NCBI RefSeq assembly: GCF_004795855.1
Contig: NZ_CP039252.1
Coordinates: 2,976,001-3,040,000, forward strand
Source: Hydrogenophaga sp. PAMC20947
GTDB taxonomy: Bacteria > Pseudomonadota > Gammaproteobacteria > Burkholderiales > Burkholderiaceae_C
Length of the DNA: 64,000 nt
Direction: 5' to 3'
Positions 55,063 to 64,000 of this stretch are shown in pieces. A model generated the notes under the pieces. That model ran no database searches. It was not told where the DNA came from and saw only the letters and a program-made list of their open reading frames with translations. The position numbers and the translations under genes were made by a program. Positions within the stretch are counted from its first letter, which is position 1. The number at the start of each line of letters is the position of its first letter.

Positions 55063-56313
55063 TTACTTGGTCATGGCCGCTTTGGCGATGCTCTTCACAC
55101 CGTCGGCCACTGTGATGCTGTCGTCGTTCCAGAACTGGCTCACAGCATCCTTGATCGCACCTTCGGTGGCCGGGCTGATGGCCATGCCGTGGGCGGCAGA
55201 CGGCACCAGACCACCCGACTTGGAGGTGGCAACGAAGTCCTTGCTGGATTGCTTGGCGCAATCGTCAAACTTGTCCATCGACATGTTTAGGCGCACGGGG
55301 ATCGAGCCTTTGTTCAGGTTGAAAATCTCCTGAAATTCGGTGCCCATGATCGCTGCGGCGAGGTCGGCCTGCGCTTTTTGAGCGGAGGCGTCCTTGAGCT
55401 TGAACATGGCAAACGAGTCGACGTTGAAGGTGTAGGCATTGGATGAGCCTGGCGCAGCGGCGCAGATGTAGTCCTTGCCGGGCACTTTGCCCGCGGCGGT
55501 GAACTCGCCCTTGGCCCAGTCACCCATGAACTGGAATGCAGCCTTTTCCTGAATCACCATGGCGGTGGCCAGGTTCCAGTCGCGGCCAGGCGCGGCTGGG
55601 TCGGTGTAGCCTTTGATTTTCCGGAAGGTTTCCAGCGACTTGCTCATCGTTGGACTGGTCAGTGCTTTCTGGTCCAGTTTCACCAAGGCATCCTGATAGA
55701 ACTTCGCACCGCCGACACCCAGCACCACATCTTCAAACGTGGTGAAGTCCTGCCAGTTCTGGCCGCCGTGGGCCACGGGAATCAGGCCGGCCTTCTTGAT
55801 TTTTTCCGCAGCAACGAAGAATTCGTCCCAGGTCTTGGGCGTGCTGGTGACGCCAGCCTTTTTCAGCACGGCGCTGTTGGCCCACATCCAGTTCACGCGG
55901 TGCACGTTGACCGGTGCGGCCACGTAGTTGCCCTTGTACTTCATCACATCGGCCACAACGGCGGGCAGCAGGCTGTCCCATTTTTCGGCCTTGGCCGTGG
56001 CATCCAGGTTGGCCAACACGCCTTCGTTGGCCCACTCCTGGATCGCCGGTCCCTTGATCTGGGCGGCCGCTGGGGCATTGCCCGCGACAACACGGCTCTT
56101 CAGCACCGTCATGGCGGCATCGCCACCACCGCCGGCCACCGCGAAATCTTTCCAGGTGTGGCCCTTGGCCTGCATGATTTTCTTGAGCTCGCCGACCGAC
56201 TTGGCTTCGCCACCCGAGGTCCACCAGTGCAGCACTTCCACCTCACCAGCGGCAACAGAACCGGCGGCAACAACCAGCGCGACGGCGGTAGCAAGTTTCG
56301 AGAGTTTCAACAT
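55063..56313 (-). CDS. Sugar ABC transporter substrate-binding protein
   Basis: A protein of about 416 residues with a cleavable signal peptide (LKLSKLATAVALVVAAGSVA). The mature part has the family phrases EVLHWWTSGGEAKSVGEL and FAVAGGGGDAAMTVLKSRV. Of the two ATGs (56316, 56313), the second has GGAG 5 bases before it. It captures a sugar in the periplasm for the permease pair; the residues suit a monosaccharide such as glucose or mannose, but this is not certain. Confidence 0.92.
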   Translation of the reverse strand: MLKLSKLATAVALVVAAGSVAAGEVEVLHWWTSGGEAKSVGELKKIMQAKGHTWKDFAVAGGGGDAAMTVLKSRVVAGNAPAAAQIKGPAIQEWANEGVLANLDATAKAEKWDSLLPAVVADVMKYKGNYVAAPVNVHRVNWMWANSAVLKKAGVTSTPKTWDEFFVAAEKIKKAGLIPVAHGGQNWQDFTTFEDVVLGVGGAKFYQDALVKLDQKALTSPTMSKSLETFRKIKGYTDPAAPGRDWNLATAMVIQEKAAFQFMGDWAKGEFTAAGKVPGKDYICAAAPGSSNAYTFNVDSFAMFKLKDASAQKAQADLAAAIMGTEFQEIFNLNKGSIPVRLNMSMDKFDDCAKQSSKDFVATSKSGGLVPSAAHGMAISPATEGAIKDAVSQFWNDDSITVADGVKSIAKAAMTK

Positions 56314-56407
56314 CATGTCTCCATTGAGGTATTGCTTCGGACACTGGGCGCCGACAGCGGGGTTCGCTCCAAGACCGCACCATGCCGCCCGGAAGTCATT
56401 AATATTT

Positions 56408-56419
56408 CATTAATTAATG
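56408..56419. promoter_or_regulatory. Palindrome upstream of the sugar transporter operon
   Basis: CATTAATTAATG is a perfect 12-bp palindrome about 95 bp upstream of the solute-binding protein start, in an otherwise G+C-rich gap. A further CATTAAT begins at 56397. It may be an operator or an AT-rich promoter element. The rest of the 450-bp gap up to trxC (56420-56763) shows no gene that I can support. Confidence 0.4.
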
Positions 56420-56763
56420 CAACAAACCATCGGTACAAACCCGAAGGCGGGGTGTTCGAAGGGGGATGATGGCGCGGCGGCGTCGAAGCGGGAAACCGGG
56501 TCGCAGGTCAGGGAATGGGCCATGGCAAGGGCGGCCGACGCCATGCGCACAATTCCATTGCGCCTGGCAACAACGGATCGCATCCTGAAGGTCCGGATGC
56601 GCGGCGCCCGGGCACACACACCCCTCCTCAGGGTTCGCGCCGAGACCCCTTTGCCAGGGGAACCGGGCCGCACGGACCCACATCGGAAGACACGGGCAAG
56701 AGAGAGCAGGAGGGCTGGTTCAGCGCCCCGTCTGGCCCCCGGGGGAGCGCCTCAAGGCAACAC

Positions 56764-57204
56764 TCAGGCCTGCTGAGAACGCGCCCACCGAACAATGTCT
56801 GCGGCGCCCATGGCCCCCGGCTGACGCGCCACTTCACGACCATTGACGAACAAGGCCAAGGTCGGGATGCTGCGGATGTTCAGGCGGGATCCCAGCTGTT
56901 GCGCCTCTTCCGTGTTGACTTTGGCCAGGCGCATCCGGGGCTCCAGCTCTTTCGCGGCTTGCTCAAAGGCGGGAGCCATCATGCGACAGGGGCCGCACCA
57001 AGGGGCCCAGAAATCCACCAGCACGGGGATCTGGGAGCGGGCAATGTGTTTATCAAACGCAGCTTCGTCCAGCGCCGCCGGATGCCCGTTGAACAAGGGC
57101 TGGTGGCATTTACCGCAGTCAGGTGCGGCACCCAGCTGCTCCGCAGCGACACGGTTGGTGGTGTGGCAGTGGGGGCAAACGATGTGCAAGGCGGCTTGGG
57201 ACAT
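56764..57204 (-). CDS. trxC: Thioredoxin 2
   Basis: A 146-residue protein. An N-terminal zinc finger (CPHCHTTNRV, then CGKCHQPLF) precedes the thioredoxin domain with active site WAPWCGPCRMM. This zinc-plus-thioredoxin layout defines TrxC. It reduces disulphides under oxidative stress. AGGAG is just upstream of the start. Confidence 0.95.
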   Translation of the reverse strand: MSQAALHIVCPHCHTTNRVAAEQLGAAPDCGKCHQPLFNGHPAALDEAAFDKHIARSQIPVLVDFWAPWCGPCRMMAPAFEQAAKELEPRMRLAKVNTEEAQQLGSRLNIRSIPTLALFVNGREVARQPGAMGAADIVRWARSQQA

Positions 57205-57291
57205 GTCGAAAACTCCTGAAATGTAAGCCCTAGATAGCGGTCAAACCCGCGATTTCAAGACACCCCACGGGGTATCAAATCCCCAACCGCA

Positions 57292-57486
57292 TCAGAGGAG
57301 CCGCCCAATCAGGCTGGCCAGGAAACTCAAGACAATCGTCGTCGTCAAGGGAATGAACCAGTCTCGGCCAAAGGCCTTGAAACGCAAGTCGCCCGGCAGC
57401 TTGCCAAATCCCAGCCGGTGCAGCAGCGGTGTGAACCAGCTGATCAACAGCAAGGCCAGGAAAATGACAATCATCCAGCGGATCAT
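57292..57486 (-). CDS. DUF2905 small membrane protein
   Basis: From the ATG at 57486 the protein has 64 residues; a start at 57513 would add nine. Two hydrophobic helices (MIVIFLALLLISWF, and PLTTTIVLSFLASLIGRLL) flank GKLPGDLRFKAFGRDWF, the family core. Function unknown. The following gap (57514-57637) holds stem-loops at 57565-57581 and 57593-57606. Confidence 0.8.
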   Translation of the reverse strand: MIRWMIVIFLALLLISWFTPLLHRLGFGKLPGDLRFKAFGRDWFIPLTTTIVLSFLASLIGRLL

Positions 57487-57564
57487 GCGCAATGCCACTT
57501 CAGAACAGGCCATGAAAACCCCTCGGGCGGTGGCACGGCATCAACAACAACCGGGGCACAGTCG

Positions 57565-57606
57565 GACCGGCTTTGCCGGTCGACCAGTGCCGCCCCCTTG
57601 AGGGGG
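57565..57606. repeat. Paired intergenic stem-loops
   Basis: GACCGGC-TTT-GCCGGTC (57565-57581) and CCCCCT-TG-AGGGGG (57593-57606) lie between the DUF2905 and MidA genes. The second resembles the C-run/G-run segment of the 84-bp repeats at 38.1 kb. They may be members of one dispersed intergenic repeat family of this genome. Confidence 0.5.
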
Positions 57607-57637
57607 TGACACGAAGGGGCGCAAGGGTGTTTCATGG

Positions 57638-58795
57638 TCATAGCCGGTGGATGCGATCGCCGGCGGCGAATCCCATCGGCGCCCAGTTGTCGGCACTGGC
57701 GGCCGGCGCAAAAGCCAGTACCTTGAACAGCTCACCCATTTCATGCTCATTGACCAGCTTCTGCATCATCGCGTTTTCGCGCGGTCCGGCATCCCGGGCG
57801 ACATCAATCAGTCCGCAGTTGATCAGGAAACGCCCCTGGCTGGTATACCCCAGCACCGACATGCCCGCATCTTGCGCGGCGAGCGCAACGCCCGTGAAGT
57901 TCACATGGGCGGTGATGTCCTTCAGGCCCAGGTCCGTCAGCGGCTGGTGATCGGTCTGGTGCGCCCGGTGACAGATCAGGGTGCCCATGTGGCGTTGTGG
58001 GTGGAAGTATTCGGCTTCGGGAAAACCGTAGTCGATGAAAAAGGCCGCGCCACGGTGCAAGCGCTCGGCCAAAGTGCGCACAAACGCTTCGGCCTGCGGG
58101 TGGATCTCGGTCAGGTAGTCCTGCGGGCCAGCGATATCCAGAGGCGGGCGCAGCCCGGTCGGGCTGTCGGCCCATTGCAGCTGTTGCTGGCTGTCCAGCG
58201 CCACCCCGCGTTCAAACCAGGCGCCGTTGATCCGGGCCAGCAATTGCACGGGCATGGCGTCGAGCACTTCGTTGCCCAACACCACCCCGGACATCGTCTC
58301 GGGCAACACATCCACCCAGTGCACCACGTCGCTGTGCGCGGCCAGTGCGGCCCGTTGGCGCTTGCGCAGGCTGCCCGACAGATCGACGATGGTGTAGCGC
58401 TCGGGTGTCTGGCCCATGGCGGCCAGCGCATCCAGCACCTGCAGGGCCAGTGCCCCGGTGCCGGCGCCAAACTCCCACACCTCGCTTGTGCCCGTCGCCA
58501 CCAGGGCCTCGGCGACCTGCCGCGCCACTGTGTGGCCAAACACGGACGTCAACTCGGGCGCGGTCACGAAATCGCTGCCCTCGCCTCCTTTGCCTTGGGG
58601 CAGGTGTCCGAATTTGGGGGTGGTGTTGGTGTAGTAGCCCAGGCCCGGCTCGTACAGCGCCATGGCCATGAAGCGGTCAAAAGGCAGCCAGCCACCCGCC
58701 GCCACGATCGCAGCTTGCACGCGCGCCAGCAGGGCCTTCGTTAAACTCGTCGTTTCGCTCACAGGTTCGGTGTTCACCCGCCGATTGTCTCCCAT
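57638..58795 (-). CDS. MidA/NDUFAF7-family SAM-dependent methyltransferase
   Basis: A 385-residue protein. Family phrases are FMAMALYEPGLGYY near residue 43, DFVTAPELTSVFGHTVARQV and the AdoMet loop VWEFGAGTGALALQVLDAL. Mitochondrial NDUFAF7 methylates an arginine of a complex I subunit; bacterial members have no proven substrate. Its ATG at 58795 shares the CATG tetramer with the divergent SDR start; a GTG at 58777 is an alternative. Confidence 0.88.
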   Translation of the reverse strand: MGDNRRVNTEPVSETTSLTKALLARVQAAIVAAGGWLPFDRFMAMALYEPGLGYYTNTTPKFGHLPQGKGGEGSDFVTAPELTSVFGHTVARQVAEALVATGTSEVWEFGAGTGALALQVLDALAAMGQTPERYTIVDLSGSLRKRQRAALAAHSDVVHWVDVLPETMSGVVLGNEVLDAMPVQLLARINGAWFERGVALDSQQQLQWADSPTGLRPPLDIAGPQDYLTEIHPQAEAFVRTLAERLHRGAAFFIDYGFPEAEYFHPQRHMGTLICHRAHQTDHQPLTDLGLKDITAHVNFTGVALAAQDAGMSVLGYTSQGRFLINCGLIDVARDAGPRENAMMQKLVNEHEMGELFKVLAFAPAASADNWAPMGFAAGDRIHRL

Positions 58796-59609
58796 GGTTC
58801 AACCACGCTCCGCAACGACCGACGCCCCCCCGCGCACCGCGCTGGTCACGGGCGCGGGCAAACGCCTGGGCCGTGAAATCGCCCTCACGCTGGCACGTGC
58901 AGGCTGGAATGTGGCCGTGCACCACCGCCATTCCGCCAAGGAGGCTGAGCAAACGGCCGCCGACTGCGACGCGCTGACGGGCCGGGCCCGAAGCGCCTAC
59001 CCGTTTTTTGCCGATCTGGGCGACGAAAGCAGCGTGCGCGCGCTGTTACCGGCCGTCATCGCGTATTTCGGACAGGTTGACGCCGTGGTGAACAGCGCGT
59101 CCACCTTTGAGCACGACAGCGCGGCGAGTTTCAGCTTTGGCGCCCTGGAAACCCATTTGCGCGCCAACACCGGCGCGGCCGTGTTGCTGGCCCAGGGGTT
59201 GCATGCCCATCTGGCCAACAGTGGGCGCCCGGGCGCCGTGGTCAACCTGCTGGACCAGAAGTTGTGGAACATGAACCCCGATTTCTTCAGCTACACCTTG
59301 TCCAAAGCCGCACTGGAAGCAGCCAACACCATGCTGGCTTTGGCGCTCGCGCCGCAGGTGCGCGTGGTCGGAGTGGCCCCGGGTCTCACACTCACCAGCC
59401 ACCTGCTCAACGAACAACAGTTTGCCGAGCTGCACCAGCAGTCACCGCTGGGCCGATCTTCCACGCCCGAAGATGTGGCCGCCACCGTGCTCTTTGCGCT
59501 GTCCAACGCGTCGATCACGGGCACCAGCCTGCTCGTTGATGGCGGCCAGCACCTCATGCGATTCGAGCGCGACTTTTCGTTGATGCCCAACGGAGCACCC
59601 ACACCATGA
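58794..59609 (+). CDS. folM: FolM/pteridine reductase-like SDR
   Basis: From the ATG at 58794 the protein has 271 residues. The N-terminal nucleotide loop VTGAGKRLGREIA follows the TGXXXRXG form known from pteridine reductase and FolM rather than the usual TGXXXGXG. The catalytic YxxxK is YTLSK. The stop overlaps the folB start (ATGA). This pairing supports a role as dihydromonapterin or dihydrofolate reductase. Confidence 0.82.
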   Translation: MVQPRSATTDAPPRTALVTGAGKRLGREIALTLARAGWNVAVHHRHSAKEAEQTAADCDALTGRARSAYPFFADLGDESSVRALLPAVIAYFGQVDAVVNSASTFEHDSAASFSFGALETHLRANTGAAVLLAQGLHAHLANSGRPGAVVNLLDQKLWNMNPDFFSYTLSKAALEAANTMLALALAPQVRVVGVAPGLTLTSHLLNEQQFAELHQQSPLGRSSTPEDVAATVLFALSNASITGTSLLVDGGQHLMRFERDFSLMPNGAPTP

Positions 59610-59989
59610 CTTCAACACCTGCCCCCCAGGCTGGCACCCAGATCCTCACACTGACGGGGCTGCGCTTCAACGCCAAGCTCGGCATCCTGGACGAAGAGCG
59701 CACGGGTCCCCAACCGATCCAGGTCGACGCCGAACTCAACCAGGGCATTCAGCCTCTGCGCCCGCACGACGAGGACATCAGTCGGGTGCTGGACTACCGC
59801 AAGGTGCGCCAGATCATCATCGACGAGTGCACCGCGGAACATGTGGACCTGCTGGAAAGCCTGATTGGCAAGCTCACCAGGCGCCTCCTGCACCTGCCTG
59901 GCGTGCTCGGTGTGCGCGTCAAGATCGCCAAACTGGAGATCTTTGACGACTGCGAAGTCTCCATTCGCATGGAATCTGGCAACTGGTAA
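59606..59989 (+). CDS. folB: Dihydroneopterin aldolase
   Basis: A 127-residue protein of the FolB tunnel fold. Landmarks are LRFNAKLGILDEERTGPQPI at the N-terminus, VLDYRKVRQI and HVDLLESLIGKL, with the catalytic lysine region near VRVKIAKLEIFDDC. It forms 6-hydroxymethyl-dihydropterin in folate synthesis. It is translationally coupled to the FolM-like gene. Confidence 0.92.
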   Translation: MTSTPAPQAGTQILTLTGLRFNAKLGILDEERTGPQPIQVDAELNQGIQPLRPHDEDISRVLDYRKVRQIIIDECTAEHVDLLESLIGKLTRRLLHLPGVLGVRVKIAKLEIFDDCEVSIRMESGNW

Positions 59990-60124
59990 CAGCCGGCCAC
60001 CACGACCCGATGGCTGGTCTCCGGCCTCGGTAAAATAGCCACCCCCCGCGCGCATCACAACCCAAAACAGGGTTCGCCTGCTGCTGCAGCGAATCCCTGA
60101 GCCCATTGAAACTTTAGGACATCC

Positions 60125-60424
60125 ATGCACTACTCTGTCTCGCACCACAAGCTCAAGCTGATCCTCTCGGCCCACGGACTGGCCACAGGTGATGCCGGCG
60201 GCATCGACCAGCTCTTTGGCGGCAAAGACGGTTATTACTGGTACGGCACCGTGCGCGACATGTGCCCACCCGACAAAACCATTTCATGGGAAAACCAGTA
60301 CGCTTTGGTTCAAGCCATTCAGGCCCACGAAAACGCGACGGCCGAAGAAGACGAAATGAAACCCCAGGTCCCCAGCGCCGCCAACATCGCGGCCTTAAGC
60401 AAACTCCTGGCCAATCCGCTCTAA
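60125..60424 (+). CDS. Hypothetical protein
   Basis: A 99-residue protein starting [20 protein letters not shown]. It has no signal peptide or membrane segment. The sequence [20 protein letters not shown] suggests a small compact domain. I do not recognise a family. It stands alone between folB and ttcA, same strand, with good spacing to both; TTTAGGA precedes the start. Codon usage looks like that of its neighbours. Confidence 0.6.
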   Translation: MHYSVSHHKLKLILSAHGLATGDAGGIDQLFGGKDGYYWYGTVRDMCPPDKTISWENQYALVQAIQAHENATAEEDEMKPQVPSAANIAALSKLLANPL

Positions 60425-60473
60425 AGCGCCCTGCCCTCCCCGCTCCGGGGCGCGTACCCACCGAGATCCAATC

Positions 60474-61430
60474 ATGACGCCAGACAAAACCCGACACGAA
60501 AACCACAAGCTGGAGAAACGCCTGTGTCGAGAAGTGGGCCGCGCCATCGTGGACTACAACATGATCGAAGAAGGCGACCGTGTCATGGTCTGCCTCTCGG
60601 GGGGCAAAGACAGCTACGCCATGCTCGATATCCTGCAGAAACTGCAGGCCCGTGCCCCCATCAGCTTTGAGTTGATCGTGGTCAACCTCGATCAAAAGCA
60701 ACCTGGCTTCCCGGCAGATATCCTGCCGGCCTACCTGACCAAGCTCGGTGTGAAGTTCCACATTGAGAACCAGGACACCTACTCCATCGTCAAGCGCGTG
60801 ATCCCGGAAGGGAAAACGATGTGCAGCCTGTGCTCGCGCCTGCGCCGCGGCATCCTGTACCGCGTGGCCAGCGAGCTGGGGGCCACCAAGATCGCACTGG
60901 GACACCACCGGGACGACATCTTGCAGACCCTGCTGCTCAACATGTTTTTCGGCGGCAAGCTCAAGAGCATGCCGCCCAAGCTGGTGAGCGACAACGGCCA
61001 GCATGTGGTGATCCGCCCCATGGCCTATGTGGCCGAAACAGACCTCACGCGCTGGGCCGAAATCCGCGAGTTCCCCATCATCCCCTGCACGCTGTGCGGC
61101 AGCCAGGAAAACCTGCAACGCAAACAGGTGGGCAACATGCTGCGCGAATGGGACACCAAATTCCCAGGCCGCCTGGACAGCATGTTTGCTTCGCTGCAGA
61201 ACGTGGTGCCCAGCCACCTGATGGACCGCGGCCTGCACCCTTTCCAGGCCCTGCGGGCCACCGGCGAGGCGAACGAAGACGGCGACAAGGCCTTTGACGA
61301 CGAACCTATGCCCCTGAGCGGCATGTCGCCCCACCGCGCTGCAACCCCGACCTGGCTGGAGGAAAACGACGAACCCACGCCAGGGAACGAAGCGCCCACC
61401 CGCTCGGTCATACCCATCGCCGCACACTGA
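60474..61430 (+). CDS. ttcA: tRNA 2-thiocytidine(32) synthetase
   Basis: A 318-residue protein. The PP-loop [13 protein letters not shown] binds ATP; the cysteines of [10 protein letters not shown] and CTLCGSQ hold the [4Fe-4S] cluster. It adds sulphur to C32 of certain tRNAs. The C-terminal 50 residues are a polar extension typical for betaproteobacterial TtcA. Confidence 0.95.
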   Translation: MTPDKTRHENHKLEKRLCREVGRAIVDYNMIEEGDRVMVCLSGGKDSYAMLDILQKLQARAPISFELIVVNLDQKQPGFPADILPAYLTKLGVKFHIENQDTYSIVKRVIPEGKTMCSLCSRLRRGILYRVASELGATKIALGHHRDDILQTLLLNMFFGGKLKSMPPKLVSDNGQHVVIRPMAYVAETDLTRWAEIREFPIIPCTLCGSQENLQRKQVGNMLREWDTKFPGRLDSMFASLQNVVPSHLMDRGLHPFQALRATGEANEDGDKAFDDEPMPLSGMSPHRAATPTWLEENDEPTPGNEAPTRSVIPIAAH

Positions 61431-61487
61431 ACGGGCTGCTCCCGGCGGGTGCGCCCATGTCATGCAGCAGCCCAAAGGAGCCCTCCC

Positions 61488-62165
61488 ATGTCAGAAACCC
61501 AAAGACCGCCACGCTTCCGCCACCGTTATCTGCCCGTCCTGGCGCTGGGCATAGGGCTCACCGGCTGCGCCGGGGTGTACCGGGTGGACAACCGGGTGGA
61601 GAGCTTTGCGCGCTGGTCCGAGACAGCCAGCCCTTCGGAACCCGGCGCTCCTGCAGCGATCCCTGGACCTCCACAGACCTACCGCTTCGAGCGCCTTCCA
61701 TCACAGGCCACTGGCCCAGCAACGAACGCGCAAGCCGAGCTGGAATCGTTTGTCCAGACGGCGCTGGCACCCCTGGGATGGACGCCCGCTGCAGAAACGG
61801 CGAATGCGCCCTGGACCGTGCAGGTCAGCGCCGACCACCAGCGCTTGCCGCGCGCGCCCTGGGAAGACCCCTGGGAAGGTGGGCGCTTTGGCTGGTCAAC
61901 CCGCGTCAACATCGGTGTGGGCAGCGGTCAGATCATGTGGAGCCCCTGGCTGCTGCGCCCGGACATGCCCTACCACCTGCGCCGCGTCAGTCTGGTCATC
62001 CGGGATGCCCGGCAAGGCCAGGTGGTCTTTGAGACCAGCGCGGCGCACGATGGCCGCTGGAACAGTACGCCTGCACTGTGGAACGCCATGATCAGCGCCG
62101 CACTGAAAGACTTCCCGGCACCACCCACTGGCGTACGGGACATACCGATCGACGTACCGCGCTGA
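61488..62165 (+). CDS. DUF4136-type lipoprotein
   Basis: From the ATG at 61488 the protein has 225 residues, with a lipobox (LGIGLTGCAG) at residues 20-30. The mature part contains YRVDNRVESFARWSE, the repeated DUF4136-type beta strands and a C-terminal segment ALWNAMISAALKDFP. It is a probable outer-membrane lipoprotein of unknown role. AAAGGAG precedes the start. Confidence 0.75.
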   Translation: MSETQRPPRFRHRYLPVLALGIGLTGCAGVYRVDNRVESFARWSETASPSEPGAPAAIPGPPQTYRFERLPSQATGPATNAQAELESFVQTALAPLGWTPAAETANAPWTVQVSADHQRLPRAPWEDPWEGGRFGWSTRVNIGVGSGQIMWSPWLLRPDMPYHLRRVSLVIRDARQGQVVFETSAAHDGRWNSTPALWNAMISAALKDFPAPPTGVRDIPIDVPR

Positions 62166-62261
62166 GTCGGATTCGAAGAAGCCAGAACCAGCCAGAGGCC
62201 CCCCCGAGTCGACGAGCAAGAGTCGCACCAATTTGCCTGCAAAGCGAGAACATCGCAGCTA

Positions 62262-64000
62262 TCACTTTGAAGGCGAACCGGTATCGCGACCAGCACCGCC
62301 GATCACAACCGCATCCAGCATCTGACGAATCGATTCACCCAAGGCCGCCATGCTGTCTTGCTTGGGCATCACATCGAGCACACCCACGGCTGCGGCTTCG
62401 GCCAGCAACTGGTCGTTGACATGGCCCGATATCAGCACCGTGCGCAAACCGGGGCGCATGCGCTGCAGCTCGGCCGCGACCTCCACCCCAGACATGCCAG
62501 GCATGTTCTGATCGGTGACCACCAGATCCAGCGCGCCCGCTTCACTGCGAATCCAGGCCAGGGCATCTTCCCCTGAGGTGAACGTGCTGACCTGATACCC
62601 GGCCTTGCGCAGCAAGCGCCCCACCAGAAACACCATGGCTTCGTAGTCGTCAATGTAGACCACATGCCGCCCGTTGGGTGTCATGGGCGCTGGCACAACT
62701 GGCGGGCCCCTATCCACACCGACTTCGTCGACGGGTGCCGCAGACGACAACGGCAGAAACACATCAAACCGCGTGCCCACCCCCAGCTCACTGCGGACCG
62801 CGATGCCCCCTCGGTGGGCCTTCACGATGCCATGCACCACCGCCAGCCCCAGACCGGTACCGGAGCCCGGTGCTTTGGTGGTGAAAAAGGGTTCAAAAAT
62901 GCGCTGCTGGGTGGCCAGATCCATGCCCGGCCCTGTGTCTGTCACGGTCAGGCAGGCGTAATCACCCAAGGGAATACCGCCCAGGCGGTGGGCTTGCTCG
63001 GTGCCGACCGCAACAGCGTGCAAGCCCACGGTGATGCTGCCGGTGCTGCCCTCCATGGCCTGCCAGGCGTTGGTGCACAGGTTCATCAACACCTGCTGCA
63101 TCTGCGCGGCATCCGCCAGCACCGGCAAGGCCGAGTCAGCGAAATCCGTGGCCTGCTGCACGCCTGCAGGGAGCAAAGAACGCATCGATTTGAGCGTCTC
63201 TTCCACCAGCGGGCGCAAAGGCAGGTGTTTGAGCTCCTGGGCCTGTCGACGGCTGAACGCCAGAATCTGCTGGACCAGATGCCGAGCCCGCACCGAAGCG
63301 CGTCCGATTTCTTCGAGGCTCTCCAGAGCCACATGGTCTTTGCCCACGTCTTCGCGGGCCAGCGTCAGGTTGCCCAGAATCACCGCCAGCAGGTTGTTGA
63401 AGTCGTGGGCCACGCCACCCGCCAGCGTACCGATCGCCTCCAGTTTCTGGGCCTCGCGCAACTGGGATTCCAGCGCCCGCTGCTGGGTTTCGGCGCGCTT
63501 GAGATCGGTGATGTCGGTGTGGGTGCCCACCATGCGCAGCGGCTTGCCGTCTTCATCGCGCTGGATGACCATGCCACGCGACAACACCCACTTCCAGCTG
63601 CCATCTTTGCAGCGCATGCGGTGCTCGTTGCGGTAGACCGGTGTCCGGCCTTCCAAATGGGCCTGTCGATCAAGCCGCATTCTCGGAATATCGTCACGAT
63701 GGGTCAGTCCGTCTATATCCGCCGCAGAGGCCATGACCTCGGTCGCGCCATAACCAAACATGGTCTTGATGCGTTCGGAGATGTATTCCTCATCGGTCTC
63801 CAGATTCCAGTCCCAGACACCATCGCCGGTGCCCTCAAGCGCCAGCTTCCACAAAGCCTCACTCTCGGACAACGCCGCCTCAGCCTGTTTGCGAGCGGTG
63901 ATATCGAGCAAAACCCCCACACGCAATTGTCCCTGGGCATCGGACGACACCGCAGTCGAACGGCGCAAGACCCATTTGACATCGCCTCCGTGCAAAACGA
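62262..64000 (-). CDS. Hybrid PAS sensor histidine kinase with receiver domain, partial
   Basis: The frame is open to the right edge, so the N-terminus is missing; TTG at 63995 is not convincing as a start. In order: end of one PAS domain (DITARKQAEAALSESE), a second PAS with PAC (GTGDGVWDWNLETDEE ... VGTHTDITDLKRAE), the HisKA box GGVAHDFNNLLAVI, the ATPase (MNLCTNAWQAM, DTGPGMD, GTGLGLAVVHGIV) and a C-terminal receiver with phospho-acceptor in VVTDQNMPGMSG. This is the NtrB-like hybrid kinase layout. No partner is visible in the window. Confidence 0.9.
   Translation of the reverse strand, partial: VLHGGDVKWVLRRSTAVSSDAQGQLRVGVLLDITARKQAEAALSESEALWKLALEGTGDGVWDWNLETDEEYISERIKTMFGYGATEVMASAADIDGLTHRDDIPRMRLDRQAHLEGRTPVYRNEHRMRCKDGSWKWVLSRGMVIQRDEDGKPLRMVGTHTDITDLKRAETQQRALESQLREAQKLEAIGTLAGGVAHDFNNLLAVILGNLTLAREDVGKDHVALESLEEIGRASVRARHLVQQILAFSRRQAQELKHLPLRPLVEETLKSMRSLLPAGVQQATDFADSALPVLADAAQMQQVLMNLCTNAWQAMEGSTGSITVGLHAVAVGTEQAHRLGGIPLGDYACLTVTDTGPGMDLATQQRIFEPFFTTKAPGSGTGLGLAVVHGIVKAHRGGIAVRSELGVGTRFDVFLPLSSAAPVDEVGVDRGPPVVPAPMTPNGRHVVYIDDYEAMVFLVGRLLRKAGYQVSTFTSGEDALAWIRSEAGALDLVVTDQNMPGMSGVEVAAELQRMRPGLRTVLISGHVNDQLLAEAAAVGVLDVMPKQDSMAALGESIRQMLDAVVIGGAGRDTGSPSK

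Noticed and set aside
60153..61475. 440-residue minus-strand frame opposite ttcA
   Set aside because: Shadow of ttcA and the small hypothetical gene; no domain.

Overview
The window is high-GC proteobacterial DNA. The gene content (glmU/glmS with an Lrp regulator, MidA-FolM-FolB-TtcA, slt-NDUFA9-cca, and G+C-rich intergenic repeats) suggests a betaproteobacterium of the order Burkholderiales, probably Comamonadaceae and perhaps Hydrogenophaga-like. That placement is inference from gene content; no marker gene was compared.

Left part (1 to about 27,100): an accessory island that I read as the glmS-proximal part of a Tn7-like transposon. Its core is a tnsA-tnsB-tnsC operon (14,720 to 10,364, minus strand). 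Running convergently into tnsC are a TnsD-like gene, a small helix-turn-helix gene and a second, shorter TniQ gene (6,993 to 10,369, plus strand). The DD(35)E triad of TnsB, the E/D/K triad of TnsA and the Walker motifs of TnsC are all visible, so the machinery looks intact. Three abutting 20-bp repeats end next to a TGT terminus lying 24 bp beyond the glmS stop codon, close to the spacing at which Tn7 inserts. Cargo to the left of the tns genes is a condensin-like (Wadjet/MksBEF-type) operon running off the edge, a histidine phosphatase and a divergent XRE/unknown pair. Cargo between tnsA and glmS is two small putative regulatory genes, a five-gene type I restriction-modification operon (hsdM, hsdS, DUF262/DUF1524, hsdR, YgjP-type metallopeptidase) and an NYN-LOTUS RNase-like gene. 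No CRISPR array or cas gene is visible.

Right part (about 27,100 to 64,000): ordinary chromosome. It holds the UDP-GlcNAc genes glmS and glmU; two lipoproteins; an MBL-fold protein with a TetR regulator; TfoX-N, LysR and DMT proteins; an array of 84-bp repeats; 5-formyl-THF cyclo-ligase divergent from slt, then an NDUFA9-like protein; a CsoR/FrmR-family regulator with altered metal ligands, a GST and cca; a trehalose/osmotic cluster (otsB, GH15 enzyme, otsA, MscS); a two-component system convergent with a sugar ABC importer; trxC, DUF2905, MidA, FolM, FolB, TtcA and a DUF4136 lipoprotein; and a hybrid histidine kinase running off the right edge.

The most interesting system is the Tn7-like element. 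A helix-turn-helix protein is translationally coupled to an extra TniQ and is preceded by a palindrome overlapping its own promoter. The TnsABC module sits about 12 kb from the glmS-proximal end, with defence genes in between.
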